DNA of 64,000 nucleotides from Croceitalea marina. Its GTDB lineage: Bacteria > Bacteroidota > Bacteroidia > Flavobacteriales > Flavobacteriaceae. Location of the stretch: assembly GCF_042684265.1 (NCBI RefSeq), contig NZ_JBHULB010000012.1:1-64000 (forward strand). Direction: 5' to 3'. A program made the translations under genes and the position numbers. The notes below the pieces were generated by a model. The model made no database searches. It was not told where the DNA came from and saw nothing but the letters and a program-made list of their open reading frames with translations. Numbering within the stretch: the stretch's first letter is position 1; the number at the start of each line of letters is the position of its first letter. Positions 14,031-24,500 of this stretch are shown here, in pieces.

Positions 14031-15179
14031 ATGCCCAACTACGATTATATCATCATCGGTGCAGGCGCATCCGGATTGCTATTAGCAGATGCCCTGGGGC
14101 GTGATGATTTCTTCTCTAACAAAAGCATTTTAATTCTTGACAAGGATATAAAAAATAGTAATGACCGCACTTGGTGCTTTTGGGAAAATGCATCGGGTGA
14201 ATTTGATGCTATTCTTCATAAAACATGGCCAGAAATTTATTTTGCAGGTAATGAGCTCCAACTGGCCACTTCAATAGATCCGTATCAATACAAAATGCTT
14301 AGAGGTATTGATTTTTATGATCACTATCTTGAAAGGGTAACGGGTTATGCCAATGTTACTTTTATCCAAGAAAGCGTTAGTGCCATAGTAGTTAAAGAAG
14401 CTGAGGTGCAGGTGAAAACCGAAGGTTCTTCATATATCGCAAAAAAAGTATTTAATAGCATTTTTGATTACAAAAAGCTTTTAAATCAAACCAAATATCC
14501 AGTACTGCAACAGCACTTTTTGGGTTGGTTTATAAAAACGGAGAAGCCTGTATTCAATACTGAGCAAGCTACCTTTATGGATTTTTCCATTCCCCAAAAA
14601 GAAAATACCCGTTTCATGTATGTTTTGCCTTTTTCGGAAACTCACGCCTTGGTAGAATACACGCTTTTTTCAGAAAACACTTTAGAAAAAGAGGAATATG
14701 AAAATGCGATAAAATCGTATTTAAAAGATAAACTGGCCGTAGCTGAATATACCATTACCGAGGTCGAACAAGGCAATATACCGATGACCTGTTTTGACTT
14801 TTCAAAGGGCAATTCTGAAAATATTTTAAATATCGGTATTGCCGGTGGTTGGGCCAAGCCCAGCACTGGCTATACCTTCTACAATTCTACCAAAAAAGTA
14901 AAAGAGTTGGTCGCTTACTTAAAATCGGGTAAATCTTTATCCGATTTCTCAAAAAAAACACGTTTTTGGTATTACGACCTATTGCTACTCGATATTCTGC
15001 AAAGTGACAACCATTTAGGAGGTTCTATTTTTGAGGCCATGTTCAAAAAAAGAAAACCACAATTTATATTAAAGTTCTTGGATGAGGAAACTACCTTTTG
15101 GGAAGAACTTCAAATCATTTGGGCATGCCCAAAATCACCCTTTGTAAAGGCTTTGTTTAAACGGTTGCTTAGATACTAA
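14031..15179 (+). CDS. crtY: Lycopene cyclase (CrtY type)
   Basis: A protein of 382 residues from ATG 14031. An upstream GTG at 14016 is in frame but lies before the promoter element. It begins with the FAD-binding dinucleotide motif DYIIIGAGASGLLLADAL, followed by the CrtY/lycopene-cyclase signature NDRTWCFWEN. It also has the later conserved GIAGGWAKPSTGYTF typical of bacterial beta-cyclases. The enzyme closes the ends of lycopene to beta rings on the way to beta-carotene and zeaxanthin, the usual yellow-orange pigments of flavobacteria. The other crt genes are not in the window. A GGPP-type synthase lies two genes away. Confidence 0.9.
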   Translation: MPNYDYIIIGAGASGLLLADALGRDDFFSNKSILILDKDIKNSNDRTWCFWENASGEFDAILHKTWPEIYFAGNELQLATSIDPYQYKMLRGIDFYDHYLERVTGYANVTFIQESVSAIVVKEAEVQVKTEGSSYIAKKVFNSIFDYKKLLNQTKYPVLQQHFLGWFIKTEKPVFNTEQATFMDFSIPQKENTRFMYVLPFSETHALVEYTLFSENTLEKEEYENAIKSYLKDKLAVAEYTITEVEQGNIPMTCFDFSKGNSENILNIGIAGGWAKPSTGYTFYNSTKKVKELVAYLKSGKSLSDFSKKTRFWYYDLLLLDILQSDNHLGGSIFEAMFKKRKPQFILKFLDEETTFWEELQIIWACPKSPFVKALFKRLLRY

Positions 15180-15219
15180 GGCGACTTGATACTCGTTTTA
15201 TACTAACAAGCTGGTTCTT

Positions 15220-16086
15220 ATGAAAAATTTATTTTTTGTACCATTAGTCTTTCTTGTTTTTTCATGTTCAAATGACGCAGAAAGAATCGATGAAGAGGAA
15301 AACCTAGAAACTAACGCCAATTTTGTTTTTGAAGATAGTTTTGAGACAAGTTCTAACGACTTTTCACTGCTATTTCCAAACGATAATTCGCGATGGACGA
15401 CGGTGCAGTTGATAAGTCCAAACCGTGACACAAATAGTTTAGGTTTATCTTCAAATATAGTAAGTGACGGAAATCAGTCACTCGTTATTCAATCAAAGCA
15501 ATCAGATGAGATTTTATCCAAGGCCGATATAGAAAAAGGAGCGTTCAGTGCAGCAACAAATAGTAAAGTGACCATTGAAGCAGATTATTATATTGATTCT
15601 GACGCAAACCTTGAAAACCTTTTTCTCTTAGATTTAGAGTGTTGTTCTTGTTGGGATCCTGAAGTAGATGCGGATCCATCTGTAGATGGTGATAACAAGT
15701 GTCCCGGAATTCGTCTAATGCTGTCTGGCGGTGATGATTATTTAGCTATTGAACGAGGAAAAATTGCAGGTACGACCCTAAGGCAGTCCTCCTTTAAGTT
15801 TCCAAGAAAAGAGTGGGTAACCATTAGATGGGAATTGGTTCTCTCACCTAATGAAGATGGTGCGAACAAGGTATTTTTAAATGGAGACCAAATTTTATCG
15901 CAAGATGGAATGAACATGCCAAACGCTCAAGTATTTCGTGATGTATTCGCAGAAAACAATATCGATTTTGAGTTACAGCTACCTGTTGTTTATGAAAGAA
16001 TTCAAGTAGGCGCAACCGCAAATCCGAATGCTGAGGATTTAACTATTTATGTGGACAATTTTTCGATGACAATAGAAAATAACTAA
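15220..16086 (+). CDS. Lipoprotein with lectin-like / polysaccharide-lyase-like fold
   Basis: A protein of 288 residues with a lipoprotein signal (MKNLFFVPLVFLVFSCSND). The rest has the strand-rich pattern of a concanavalin-like jelly roll, similar to heparin-lyase I-like proteins (PF14099): FVFEDSFET, SLVIQSKQSD, KVTIEADYYID, WVTIRWELVLSP and the closing LTIYVDNFSMTI. A cysteine cluster (LECCSCWDPEVD...NKC) and an acidic DADPSVDGDN loop suggest metal or disulfide stabilisation. Catalytic residues are not evident, so carbohydrate binding is as likely as cleavage. It overlaps the convergent polyprenyl synthase by four bases. Confidence 0.6.
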   Translation: MKNLFFVPLVFLVFSCSNDAERIDEEENLETNANFVFEDSFETSSNDFSLLFPNDNSRWTTVQLISPNRDTNSLGLSSNIVSDGNQSLVIQSKQSDEILSKADIEKGAFSAATNSKVTIEADYYIDSDANLENLFLLDLECCSCWDPEVDADPSVDGDNKCPGIRLMLSGGDDYLAIERGKIAGTTLRQSSFKFPRKEWVTIRWELVLSPNEDGANKVFLNGDQILSQDGMNMPNAQVFRDVFAENNIDFELQLPVVYERIQVGATANPNAEDLTIYVDNFSMTIENN

Positions 16087-17057
16087 ACCGTTCTCTGCAT
16101 TAAGTTCTCGCCAAAAATTTTTAAAATCTCTTTTCGTTCTTCTGGCAGATTTAGCTGTTTTAAACACTCAAAAGCACGCTGCGTATAGCCTTCAATTTCT
16201 TTCTTTGTCATATTTACCGAACTACTCTGTTCAAAAACAGTTTTTATAGCCTCAATTTTTTCTGTGGGGTCACTTGGCGCTATCGAATAAAGATGCAATA
16301 AGGTCTCTCGCTCAGCAGCACTTGACAATTCTAAGGCTTTTAAATATAAAAATGTCTTCTTATTCTCAATAATATCGCCACCAACTTGTTTGCCGAAGGT
16401 TTCTGGATCTCCGAAAGCATCCAAATAATCATCTTGCAACTGAAAGGCAATTCCCAAGTTTCTACCAAACTCATAAACCAAATTCTGGTTTTCTTTTGAG
16501 CCGCCTGCTATAATTGCACCCATTTTCATAGCGGCAGCGACCAAAACAGCGGTTTTGTACTCAATCATTTTAAGGTACTCAGGTATGGTTACATCATCCC
16601 TAGTTTCAAAATCTACATCATACTGTTGGCCTTCACAGACCTCAATAGCGGTTTTACTAAAAAGCTGAACCAACTCTTTAAAAGTGGCATCTGAATATCC
16701 TTCAAAATACTGATACGAATTAATGAGCATGGCATCGCCCGAAAGAATACCAGTGTTAATATCCCACTTTTCATGCACCGTTACCTTTCCTCTGCGTAAA
16801 GGGGCGTCATCCATGATATCGTCATGCACTAAAGAAAAATTATGAAACACCTCAATCGCCAGAGCCGCATCCAAAGCGTTTTTATAATCACCTTCAAATA
16901 ATTCTGTAGTCAGTAGCGCAAGCACAGGTCGTAATCGCTTTCCACCAAGACCTAAAATATAATCAATAGGTTCATATAGGTTGTGCGGTTCTTTTGTTTG
17001 AACCTTTTTCTCAAGATAATTTATGAACTCATCTCTATAGAATTCTATGGGCTGCAT
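16083..17057 (-). CDS. Polyprenyl synthetase (short-chain isoprenyl diphosphate synthase)
   Basis: A protein of 324 residues, the normal size. The two aspartate-rich motifs are present: LVHDDIMDDAPLRRGK (first DDxxD) and FQLQDDYLDAFGD (second). GGKRLRP near residue 40 binds isopentenyl diphosphate. The first motif lacks the two-residue insertion of typical bacterial FPP synthases, and a Phe lies five residues before it, which points to a C15-C20 product. GGPP supply for carotenoids is a reasonable inference with crtY close by. A -7 element (TATTTTTG on the minus strand, 17073-17080) lies 16 bases upstream. Confidence 0.88.
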   Translation of the reverse strand: MQPIEFYRDEFINYLEKKVQTKEPHNLYEPIDYILGLGGKRLRPVLALLTTELFEGDYKNALDAALAIEVFHNFSLVHDDIMDDAPLRRGKVTVHEKWDINTGILSGDAMLINSYQYFEGYSDATFKELVQLFSKTAIEVCEGQQYDVDFETRDDVTIPEYLKMIEYKTAVLVAAAMKMGAIIAGGSKENQNLVYEFGRNLGIAFQLQDDYLDAFGDPETFGKQVGGDIIENKKTFLYLKALELSSAAERETLLHLYSIAPSDPTEKIEAIKTVFEQSSSVNMTKKEIEGYTQRAFECLKQLNLPEERKEILKIFGENLMQRTV

Positions 17058-17199
17058 CTTTCAAATTTTGCTCAAAAATACACGCATTGTTACAAATAGA
17101 CCTTAAAAGCGTCGTATTTGAGTAGAAAAATTGCCTTTAAATGCAATAGAAATCAAAATCATCGTCTTAACAAAAGAAGACCAATAGCAAAAACCTTAA

Positions 17200-17727
17200 A
17201 TGGTTTCTCGAAAAGAAAACAACAACCTAAACAACTTCTTTAAAGAAGAGTACAATGCACTCAAAGGGTATGTGCGTTCAAAAATAGAACACACTTCAGA
17301 GAGTGATGCCGATGATATTATACAAGATGTTGCCTTAAGAATATTTTCGAGACCAAAAGATGCCCTGCCCATAACTAACATTGGGGGTTTTGTCTATAGT
17401 GCCATACGCAATAAGATTATTGATGTAATGCGGGTCAAAAAAGAGCGCATATATGATGAAAAAACCTTGGAACAACTATGGTCTGATTTTGCAGAAGTTT
17501 TCTATGAAAGTATGGACCAAGAATATTCAGAAAACTTAAAAGCAAACCTTAAAAAAGCTATTCTGCAACTAACACCTGCCTATCGCGATATCATCATTGC
17601 GGTTGATTTTGAGGGGTATACTTATAGGGAGATTTCTGAGGAAACCGGAATAGCGCAAGGCACCCTAATGTCTCGAAGACATAGGGCCTTATCAATATTG
17701 TATAAAGAACTAGAACTAAAAAAATAA
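17200..17727 (+). CDS. RNA polymerase sigma factor, ECF-type (sigma-70 family)
   Basis: A protein of 175 residues. Region 2 is EYNALKGYVRSKIEHTSESD followed by ADDIIQDVALRIF (about 14-48). Region 4 is the C-terminal helix-turn-helix TYREISEETGIAQGTLMSRR (about 145-165). Two small genes follow within eleven bases or with overlap, and one encodes a membrane protein, which is the position of an anti-sigma factor, although no known anti-sigma fold was seen. Its regulon cannot be told. Confidence 0.88.
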   Translation: MVSRKENNNLNNFFKEEYNALKGYVRSKIEHTSESDADDIIQDVALRIFSRPKDALPITNIGGFVYSAIRNKIIDVMRVKKERIYDEKTLEQLWSDFAEVFYESMDQEYSENLKANLKKAILQLTPAYRDIIIAVDFEGYTYREISEETGIAQGTLMSRRHRALSILYKELELKK

Positions 17728-17738
17728 AATTCAAGATT

Positions 17739-18158
17739 ATGGATTACAAAAATCATTTAGAAAAGCGCATGAAAAGCAGAGCGGAGTACTACGTAACAAA
17801 AGGGGTGAAAATATTCTTTTTCATCGTTCTTGCCATAGCATTTTTACTGCTCATGAATTACGTTTTTATGTTGCTATGGAACTGGCTAATGCCTGAACTT
17901 TTTGCCCTCTCAACCATAGACTACTGGAAAGCATTGGGCCTTATTGTACTGGCCAAAATAATTTTTGGCTTTGGCTTTGGTGATTCCGACGGACCTGGCG
18001 GTAAGAAGAAAATCAATAAAAAAAGATTTGAAGAAAAAAAATGCAGCTGGCGGAATGATTTTTCTGACTGGAAACATTATGATGCATTTTGGCAAGAAGA
18101 GGGCGAAAAAGCGTATCAAGACTATATGGAACGTAAGCGAAACGAAAATATATCATAA
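17739..18158 (+). CDS. Membrane protein of unknown function, sigma-factor partner
   Basis: A protein of 139 residues. A basic N-terminus (NHLEKRMKSRAEYYVTKG) precedes two membrane helices (about 25-52 and 63-80). A glycine-rich turn (FGFGFGDSDGPGGKK) follows, and then a charged, tryptophan-rich tail (WRNDFSDWKHYDAFWQEEGE). It begins eleven bases after the sigma gene and its stop overlaps the next start (TAATG). By position it could hold the sigma factor at the membrane, but no recognised anti-sigma domain is visible. Confidence 0.7.
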   Translation: MDYKNHLEKRMKSRAEYYVTKGVKIFFFIVLAIAFLLLMNYVFMLLWNWLMPELFALSTIDYWKALGLIVLAKIIFGFGFGDSDGPGGKKKINKKRFEEKKCSWRNDFSDWKHYDAFWQEEGEKAYQDYMERKRNENIS

Positions 18159-18313
18159 TGGTAGAAGATAAGAAAGGCCCTAATTCAAGGCAGGCTAAAT
18201 ATCGTTTCAAATCTTTTTTCTGGAGTTTAAACCAAAAATCAACGTTCCGGTCCAATTCTGAAATTCAAAATCGTCATAATGATGAAATTCATCATAAAAA
18301 GAAAAAAAATTAA
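18158..18313 (+). CDS. Possible 51-residue basic protein
   Basis: ATG 18158 overlaps the stop of the upstream membrane-protein gene (TAATG), a common coupling signal. The peptide is very basic and ends HHKKKKN. It contains KYRFKSFFWSLNQKS in the middle. No family was recognised. Coding status rests on the overlap and on its place in the sigma-factor operon. Confidence 0.4.
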   Translation: MVEDKKGPNSRQAKYRFKSFFWSLNQKSTFRSNSEIQNRHNDEIHHKKKKN

Positions 18314-18351
18314 GGTTATGTTAAAAAAATGCAAAACCTTAGAAACTTTTT

Positions 18352-18380
18352 TTGTTCCTAAAGTTTCCATCTTACATTTG
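18352..18380 (+). promoter_or_regulatory. Promoter of the TetR-efflux operon
   Basis: TTG (18352-18354) is separated by 18 bases from TACATTTG (18373-18380), which is close to the ideal Bacteroidota primary promoter (TTG, 19 bases, TAnnTTTG). The start codon of the TetR gene follows ten bases later. The TetR protein probably binds nearby and represses its own operon. Confidence 0.7.
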
Positions 18381-18390
18381 CACCTCAATT

Positions 18391-18996
18391 ATGAGAGAAA
18401 AAATCTTACAGAGAGCAACTGACCTATTCTTAAACCTAGGTTTTAAAAGCGTTACTATGGACGATTTGGCCAATGAAATGGCCATATCTAAAAAAACTAT
18501 CTATTCCCATTTTGAGAACAAGACCAAATTAGTTGAAGAGTGTACCATGTGCGTTTTTTGTGCTATCTCAGATGGTATAGACTACATTATCTCTCTAAAG
18601 AAAAATCCCATTGAGGAACTTTACGAGATAAAAAAGTTTGTGATGGTCCAGTTAAAAGAAGAAAAATCATCGCCCAGCTATCAACTACAAAAGTATTATC
18701 CAAAACTGCATCACAATTTAAAGAACAAGCAGTTTGAAGTAATGCAAAAGTGTGTTGTAGATAATGTAAAAAGAGGTGTCGATTTAGGTATCTACAGGGC
18801 TAATCTAGATGTCGATTTTATCGCACGTATTTATTTTAGTGGTGTTACCAGCATTAAGGAAGAGTCTTTATTTCCCCATCAAAAGTTTCCCATGACGTAT
18901 TTAATGGATAATTACCTAGAATACCACCTACGTGGCATCGTTACGCCCAAAGGACGAAAAAAACTAAATGAAATCATCAATTCAAACCAAGAATAA
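18391..18996 (+). CDS. TetR/AcrR-family transcriptional regulator
   Basis: A protein of 201 residues from ATG 18391. An in-frame upstream ATG at 18352 is rejected because it overlaps the -33 element. The N-terminal helix-turn-helix is classic TetR: ILQRATDLFLNLGFKSVTMD then DLANEMAISKKTIYSHFENK (about 4-45). The C-terminal ligand domain is all-alpha. It is the first gene of an operon with a complete RND efflux system, and its stop codon is followed immediately by the ATG of the outer-membrane component, so it is very likely the local repressor. Confidence 0.9.
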   Translation: MREKILQRATDLFLNLGFKSVTMDDLANEMAISKKTIYSHFENKTKLVEECTMCVFCAISDGIDYIISLKKNPIEELYEIKKFVMVQLKEEKSSPSYQLQKYYPKLHHNLKNKQFEVMQKCVVDNVKRGVDLGIYRANLDVDFIARIYFSGVTSIKEESLFPHQKFPMTYLMDNYLEYHLRGIVTPKGRKKLNEIINSNQE

Positions 18997-20367
18997 ATGC
19001 GAACACTTACAAAACTACTGTTCATCCAATTAGTATGGTCCGTACCATTAATGGCACAAGAAAAAGACAATTCATTCTCTTTAGACGAGGCCGTTGCCTA
19101 TGCTTTAGAGCATAATTACGAAGCGATAAATGCAGGCCGTGATTTGGTGGATGCCCAAAAACAAAAATGGGAGACCATTGCTACCGGTCTACCTCAGATA
19201 GAAGGTGCGGTTTCTTATCAAAACCAGTTGAAGCAAGCACAATCTCAGTTCCCATCTATTCTAATTCCAGAACAATTTTTACCTCCTGGTGTAGAGCAAG
19301 ACCCTAATGTTTTTGTACCCATAATTTTTGGTCAGCCCCAACAAATGAATGCGACAGCCACCCTTCGCCAACAAATTTTTGATGGTTCTTACATTGTAGG
19401 TGTGCAGGCCACACAGGCTTTTCTGCGATATAGCAGAAACTTTAAGGAAAAGACCGATTTAGAAGTTAAAACGGCAGTGGTTGAGGCATACGGCAATGTG
19501 CTTTTGACCAAAGAAAATGCACTTATCTTAGAAAAGAATAAAAAAACACTTGAAGACAACCTGTACGAGACCAAAAAAATCTATGAGAACGGTCTTGGTG
19601 ATGAAGAAAGTGTTGATCAATTACAGATAACTTTATCATCGATCGACAATCAACTGAAAAATGCAAGGAGGTTGGAAAAAATCACCATGCAGATGTTAAA
19701 CTTAATGATGGGGCTTCCTTTGGATAACCCTACCGTTTTAACTGAAGACTTAGATGAACTTACCCAACAACAAATAGATTTCGGCTTGTTGGACACTCAA
19801 TTTCTTTTAGAGGATAACACCGATTTTAAAATTGTTAAAAACCTAAACGAACAGCGCGAACTGGAGCTTAAATTGGCCAAGAGCAGGGCCTTGCCTACCC
19901 TAAATGCATTTGTAAATTACGGAGGTCTTTCATTTGGTGACAATTTTACCTTTTTTGATAGTGGGCAAGATTGGTTCGGTTTCTCTACGTTAGGCGTTGA
20001 TTTACGCATCCCAATTTTCAGCTCACTGGGAAGAAGTGCCTCTACGCAGCGAGCAAAAATTGCCTTCGAAAAAGCAAAAACACAGTTGACCCAGGCCCAA
20101 TCGCAATTAATGCTTCAGCACGAAAGTGCAAAGAGTGATTACGTATTTGCCATTGAGCAATACCAAACAACAAAGGACAATCTCAACTTAGCGGAACGTA
20201 TTGAAAACAAAAATCAGGTGAAATATGCTGAAGGCCTAGCCACTAGTTTTGAACTGCGACAAGCACAGACACAACTTTATACTACGCAACAAGAATATTT
20301 ACGTTCAATGGTCGATGTCATCAATCGCAAGACCAAACTCGAAAATATTTTGAATACAAATCAATAA
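18997..20367 (+). CDS. TolC-family outer-membrane efflux protein
   Basis: A protein of 456 residues with a signal peptide (MRTLTKLLFIQLVWSVPLMAQ). Two internally similar halves carry long helices rich in Q and A (LEEAVAYA-like N-half start SLDEAVAYALEHNYEAINAG; second-half KLAKSRALPTLNAFVNYG). The closing segment GLATSFELRQAQTQLYTTQQ is characteristic of outer-membrane factor proteins. It forms the exit duct for the adaptor and pump encoded downstream. The start abuts the stop of the TetR gene. Confidence 0.92.
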   Translation: MRTLTKLLFIQLVWSVPLMAQEKDNSFSLDEAVAYALEHNYEAINAGRDLVDAQKQKWETIATGLPQIEGAVSYQNQLKQAQSQFPSILIPEQFLPPGVEQDPNVFVPIIFGQPQQMNATATLRQQIFDGSYIVGVQATQAFLRYSRNFKEKTDLEVKTAVVEAYGNVLLTKENALILEKNKKTLEDNLYETKKIYENGLGDEESVDQLQITLSSIDNQLKNARRLEKITMQMLNLMMGLPLDNPTVLTEDLDELTQQQIDFGLLDTQFLLEDNTDFKIVKNLNEQRELELKLAKSRALPTLNAFVNYGGLSFGDNFTFFDSGQDWFGFSTLGVDLRIPIFSSLGRSASTQRAKIAFEKAKTQLTQAQSQLMLQHESAKSDYVFAIEQYQTTKDNLNLAERIENKNQVKYAEGLATSFELRQAQTQLYTTQQEYLRSMVDVINRKTKLENILNTNQ

Positions 20368-20394
20368 ACTCATCAACTACTAAACATAAAGACA

Positions 20395-21585
20395 ATGAAA
20401 AAAATAATTCAACTATCAATCTTAGGCATCTTAATCGCCTCTTGTGGCGGTGGTGCCAGCGGTTCTGTTGAGGACGTCATATCAAGTAAGGACTTGAACG
20501 CCATGCGTACCAAAAGAACTGCTATGAACCAAGAGCTAAAAGCTTTGGAAGACCAGGTTAAACAACTGGACTCGGCTATCAGTGAACTGGACGATAACGC
20601 CAAATTACCGTTGGTATCCACAATGCAGGTAGAAAAACAAGTATTTAACCATTATCTAGAATTGCAAGGCGATGTGATGACAGACCAAAACGTCCTAGTG
20701 TATCCAGAAATGGCTGGGACGCTTTATCGTGTTTATGTCAAAGAAGGACAACGGGTTTCAAAAGGACAGCTTTTAGCCTCTATTGACGATGGTGGACTTT
20801 CTAGTCAATTGGCACAGTTAAAGACCCAACAAGCATTGGCAAAAACCACATTTGAGCGCCAAAAACGATTATGGGACCAAAACATAGGCTCAGAAATACA
20901 GTTCCTACAGGCAAAAACCCAATATGAAGCGCAACAAAGTGCTGTTAAGCAACTAGAAAGTCAAGTAGGTAAATCTTCTATTCGTGCTCCTTTTTCGGGA
21001 ATTATAGATGATATTATCAAGGATCAAGGAACAGTGGTCAGCCCTGGACCAGGCTCTGAAGTTTTCAGAATTGTAAACCTAAGCGATATGTACATTGAGG
21101 TAGAAGTACCTGAGGCTCATTTGGCCAATGTTACGCCCGGCAAAATGGTTCAAGTATATTTCCCGGTCTTGGGTGATAGCGTAACTACAAAAGTTAGGCA
21201 GACAGGTAACTTTATTAACCCCGGAAATAGATCGTTCAGTGTTGAAATTCCTGTCCCAAATAAAGAAGGAAAGATTAAGCCGAACCTTACCGCAATTGCA
21301 AAAATCAACGATTACACCAGTGATGAGGCAATATTGATTCCGCAAAGCGTCGTATCTGAAAATGCATTGGGTGAACAATATGTGTACTTGACCAAAGAAA
21401 ATGGTTCCGAAACTGAATTGGTATCCAAAAAAACAATCATACAATTGGGTAAAACCCAGGGAGATTACGTAGAAGTACTATCAGGTCTTTCTGCTGGTGA
21501 TAATATTATCGTTGAAGGGGCCCGAAGTGTGAGGGACAATCAACAAGTGAAAGTTCTAAATTCTAAAAATACAGCCAAGAAATAG
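20395..21585 (+). CDS. RND efflux periplasmic adaptor (HlyD/MFP family)
   Basis: A protein of 396 residues with a lipoprotein signal (ILGILIASCGGG). It has a coiled-coil hairpin (about 35-65 and 125-185), a lipoyl-type domain (VYPEMAGTLYRVYVKEGQRV and later IRAPFSGIIDDIIKDQGTVV), and a beta-barrel domain (MYIEVEVPEAHLANVTPGKM). It links the TolC-like protein to the inner-membrane pump and lies 27 bases and three bases from them respectively. Confidence 0.92.
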   Translation: MKKIIQLSILGILIASCGGGASGSVEDVISSKDLNAMRTKRTAMNQELKALEDQVKQLDSAISELDDNAKLPLVSTMQVEKQVFNHYLELQGDVMTDQNVLVYPEMAGTLYRVYVKEGQRVSKGQLLASIDDGGLSSQLAQLKTQQALAKTTFERQKRLWDQNIGSEIQFLQAKTQYEAQQSAVKQLESQVGKSSIRAPFSGIIDDIIKDQGTVVSPGPGSEVFRIVNLSDMYIEVEVPEAHLANVTPGKMVQVYFPVLGDSVTTKVRQTGNFINPGNRSFSVEIPVPNKEGKIKPNLTAIAKINDYTSDEAILIPQSVVSENALGEQYVYLTKENGSETELVSKKTIIQLGKTQGDYVEVLSGLSAGDNIIVEGARSVRDNQQVKVLNSKNTAKK

Positions 21586-21588
21586 ATT

Positions 21589-24500
21589 ATGGACAAAGCC
21601 AAAAAAAATGCCGACAAAGAGTTTAAGCTCTCTTCTTGGGCCATAGATAATCCATCGGTCATATATGTGATGATAGGTATTTTCCTTTTCATTGGAATCT
21701 CATCTTATTTTGCAATGCCAAGGGAGGAATTTCCGGAGGCCGTGGAGACCAAGATTTATATAAGCACCATTTATCCCGGCAACACTGCCGAGGATATGGA
21801 ACGATTGATTACCGATCCTCTTGAAGAGCGATTAAAGAACGTAAGTAATTACGTAGAGATGACCTCTACTTCACAAGAAGATTATTCTATGGTAGTGGTA
21901 GAGTTTGATGAAAACATTACCGTTGAAAATGCCAAGCAAGAGGTAAAAGACGAGGTAGATGCTGAGAAAGCGGGCGAAGACTGGCCCATTTTTAACGGTG
22001 CAAAGGTAGAGCCTAACGTTTTTGACCTGAATCTTGCCGAGTCTTTCCCCATTCTAAATGTAAATTTAAAAGGGGACTACCCCGTTGAAAAACTCAAGGA
22101 ATTTGCTGAATATCTTGAAGACGAAATCGAGAATTTAGAGGAAGTCAAACAGGTTGATATTCGCGGTGCGCAAGAGAAAGAAGTTGAAGTTGCGGTGGAT
22201 ATCAATAAAATGATGGCTGCCAAAATCAATTTTGATGATGTTATACAGGCCATAGGCAATGGAAACATGACCATGTCCGCAGGTAACCTAATTACCAGTG
22301 GACAAAGACGAACCATAAGAATCACTGGGGAAATCGAAAAACCATCTGAATTAAACGATTTTGTGGTGAAATCAGAAAATGGAACGGTCTATTTAAAAGA
22401 TATCGCCAAGGTAACTTTTGAAGAAGAGGACAAAAACACTTACGCACGTGAGATGGGTGAAAGTGTTGTGATGCTTGATATTAAAAAACGATCGGGCAAA
22501 AATGATGTGATTGCCATTGAAAAAATCCGTGATATTGTTGCCGAGGCACAAAAAGACACGCTTCCAGGAGATTTGGAGGTTACTTTTGCCAATGATAGTA
22601 GCAGTACTACTTTAAACCAGGTTGACGACTTAGTGAATAATATCATCTTCGGGATCATTTTGGTGGTCACCGTATTGATGTTCTTTTTAGGGTTTAGAAA
22701 TGCACTTTTTGTTGGGTTCGCCATTCCAATGTCCATGTTCATGTCTTTTATGATTCTTTCGGCATTGGGCTACACCCTGAACACTATGATTCTTTTTGGA
22801 CTCATCATGGGTCTGGGAATGCTTGTGGACAATGGGGTCGTAGTTGTGGAAAACGTATATCGTTTGATGGAACAAGAAGGTATGTCACGAAAAGAAGCTG
22901 CCAAAAAAGGAATTGGCGAAATCGCCATCCCCATTATTATTTCGACTGCGACTACCGTAGCTGCCTTTGTTCCGTTGGGAATGTGGCCTGGCATTATGGG
23001 TGAGTTTATGATTTACTTCCCTATCACACTTTCAGTTGTACTTGGTTCCTCATTATTCGTAGCGATTTTTATGAATTCGATGTTGGTATCGCAATTTATG
23101 GAGGTCGGCGAAAAAAACCTGACTAGAAAACAACTGATTAAAATTAGTGCTATACTAGGTGGTTTTGGACTTTTTATTCTACTGTTAGGAGGTCCAGTAC
23201 GTGGTCTGGGTACGTTAATGATCGTTGTTGCAATCTTGTTTTGGATTTATAAATACTTTCTAAAACCTTGGTCGAACCGTTTCCAAAAAAATAGTTTGGT
23301 ACGTCTGGAAAACTGGTATGAAAAAAGATTGAAACACGCGCTTCGCGGTAAGAACGTGTATTGGTATTTTGGGGTAACCATGATTTTATTGGTAGCCGCG
23401 TTTATGACCTTTGGGGCTTCGGTAGGCAGCCAACGTACCAAAGTGGAGTTCTTTCCTGATAATACGCCCAAGGAAATATACGTCTATATCGAATATCCTC
23501 AAGGCACCGATATTGATAAGACCAATATCTTAACCAAGGATATTGAAGAGCGTGTGTACGATATCATTGATGATCAACAATATTTAAAAACCGATGGTGA
23601 AAACTATTTGGTGGACACTGGAGTTTCACAAGTAGGAAAAGGGGCTGAAAACCCTTTCACAGAAGGAGGTTCTGCAGCCGAGATGCCACACCGTGGCAAG
23701 ATTACGCTTTCTATGCAAGAATTTAAATTCAGGGAAGGTTTGGATACCGAAAAACTAAGGCTTCGCATACAAAATGCATTGGCCGATGTATATCCTGGGG
23801 TTACGATTTCTGTGGAGAAAGACGCCGTGGGTCCACCAGCTGGCTATCCCGTGAACATTGAATTAATAGGTCAGAATTATGATACTTTGATAAACGTTGC
23901 TGAGCGAATGCGCATCTTCATCAACTCAAAAAGTATTGATGGTATGGAAGGCCTTAAAGTCGATGTAAATAAAAGCAGCCCTGGCATGGAGGTACTTGTT
24001 GATCGTCAAAAAGCCGGAGAGCTAGGTGTATCTGTTGGACAAGTAGGGCAACAACTAAGAAGATCTTTGTTTGGTAACAAAGCCGGCGTTTACAAAAAAG
24101 ATGGTGAAGACTACGACATTAATGTGCGTTTTAATGAAGATCTGCGCTACAATACCAGTGCCTTGTTCAACCAGAATATGATTTTTAGGGATCCTGCTAC
24201 GGGGCAAATCAAAGAAATACCCATTTCTGCAGTTGCTTCACGAAAAAATACTTCTTCGTTCAATGCAATCAAACATATAGATGGGCAACGCGTAGTGACT
24301 GTATATTCAGGCTTAAAGCCAGGCGGTAATGCCAATATTATAGTTGACCAGATCAAAAAAGAAATGGAAAACTTTAAGGGTATGCCTTCTGGAGTTAAAA
24401 TAGACTACACTGGTGAGCTTGAAGAACAAGCAAAACAGCAAGCATTTTTAATGGGCGCTTTCTTCTCTGGTTTAGGTTTGATTATGCTTATTTTAATTTT

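Noticed and set aside
14031..17057. A full carotenoid gene cluster
   Set aside because: Only the lycopene cyclase and a polyprenyl synthase are present. Phytoene synthase, desaturase and hydroxylase genes are absent from the window.
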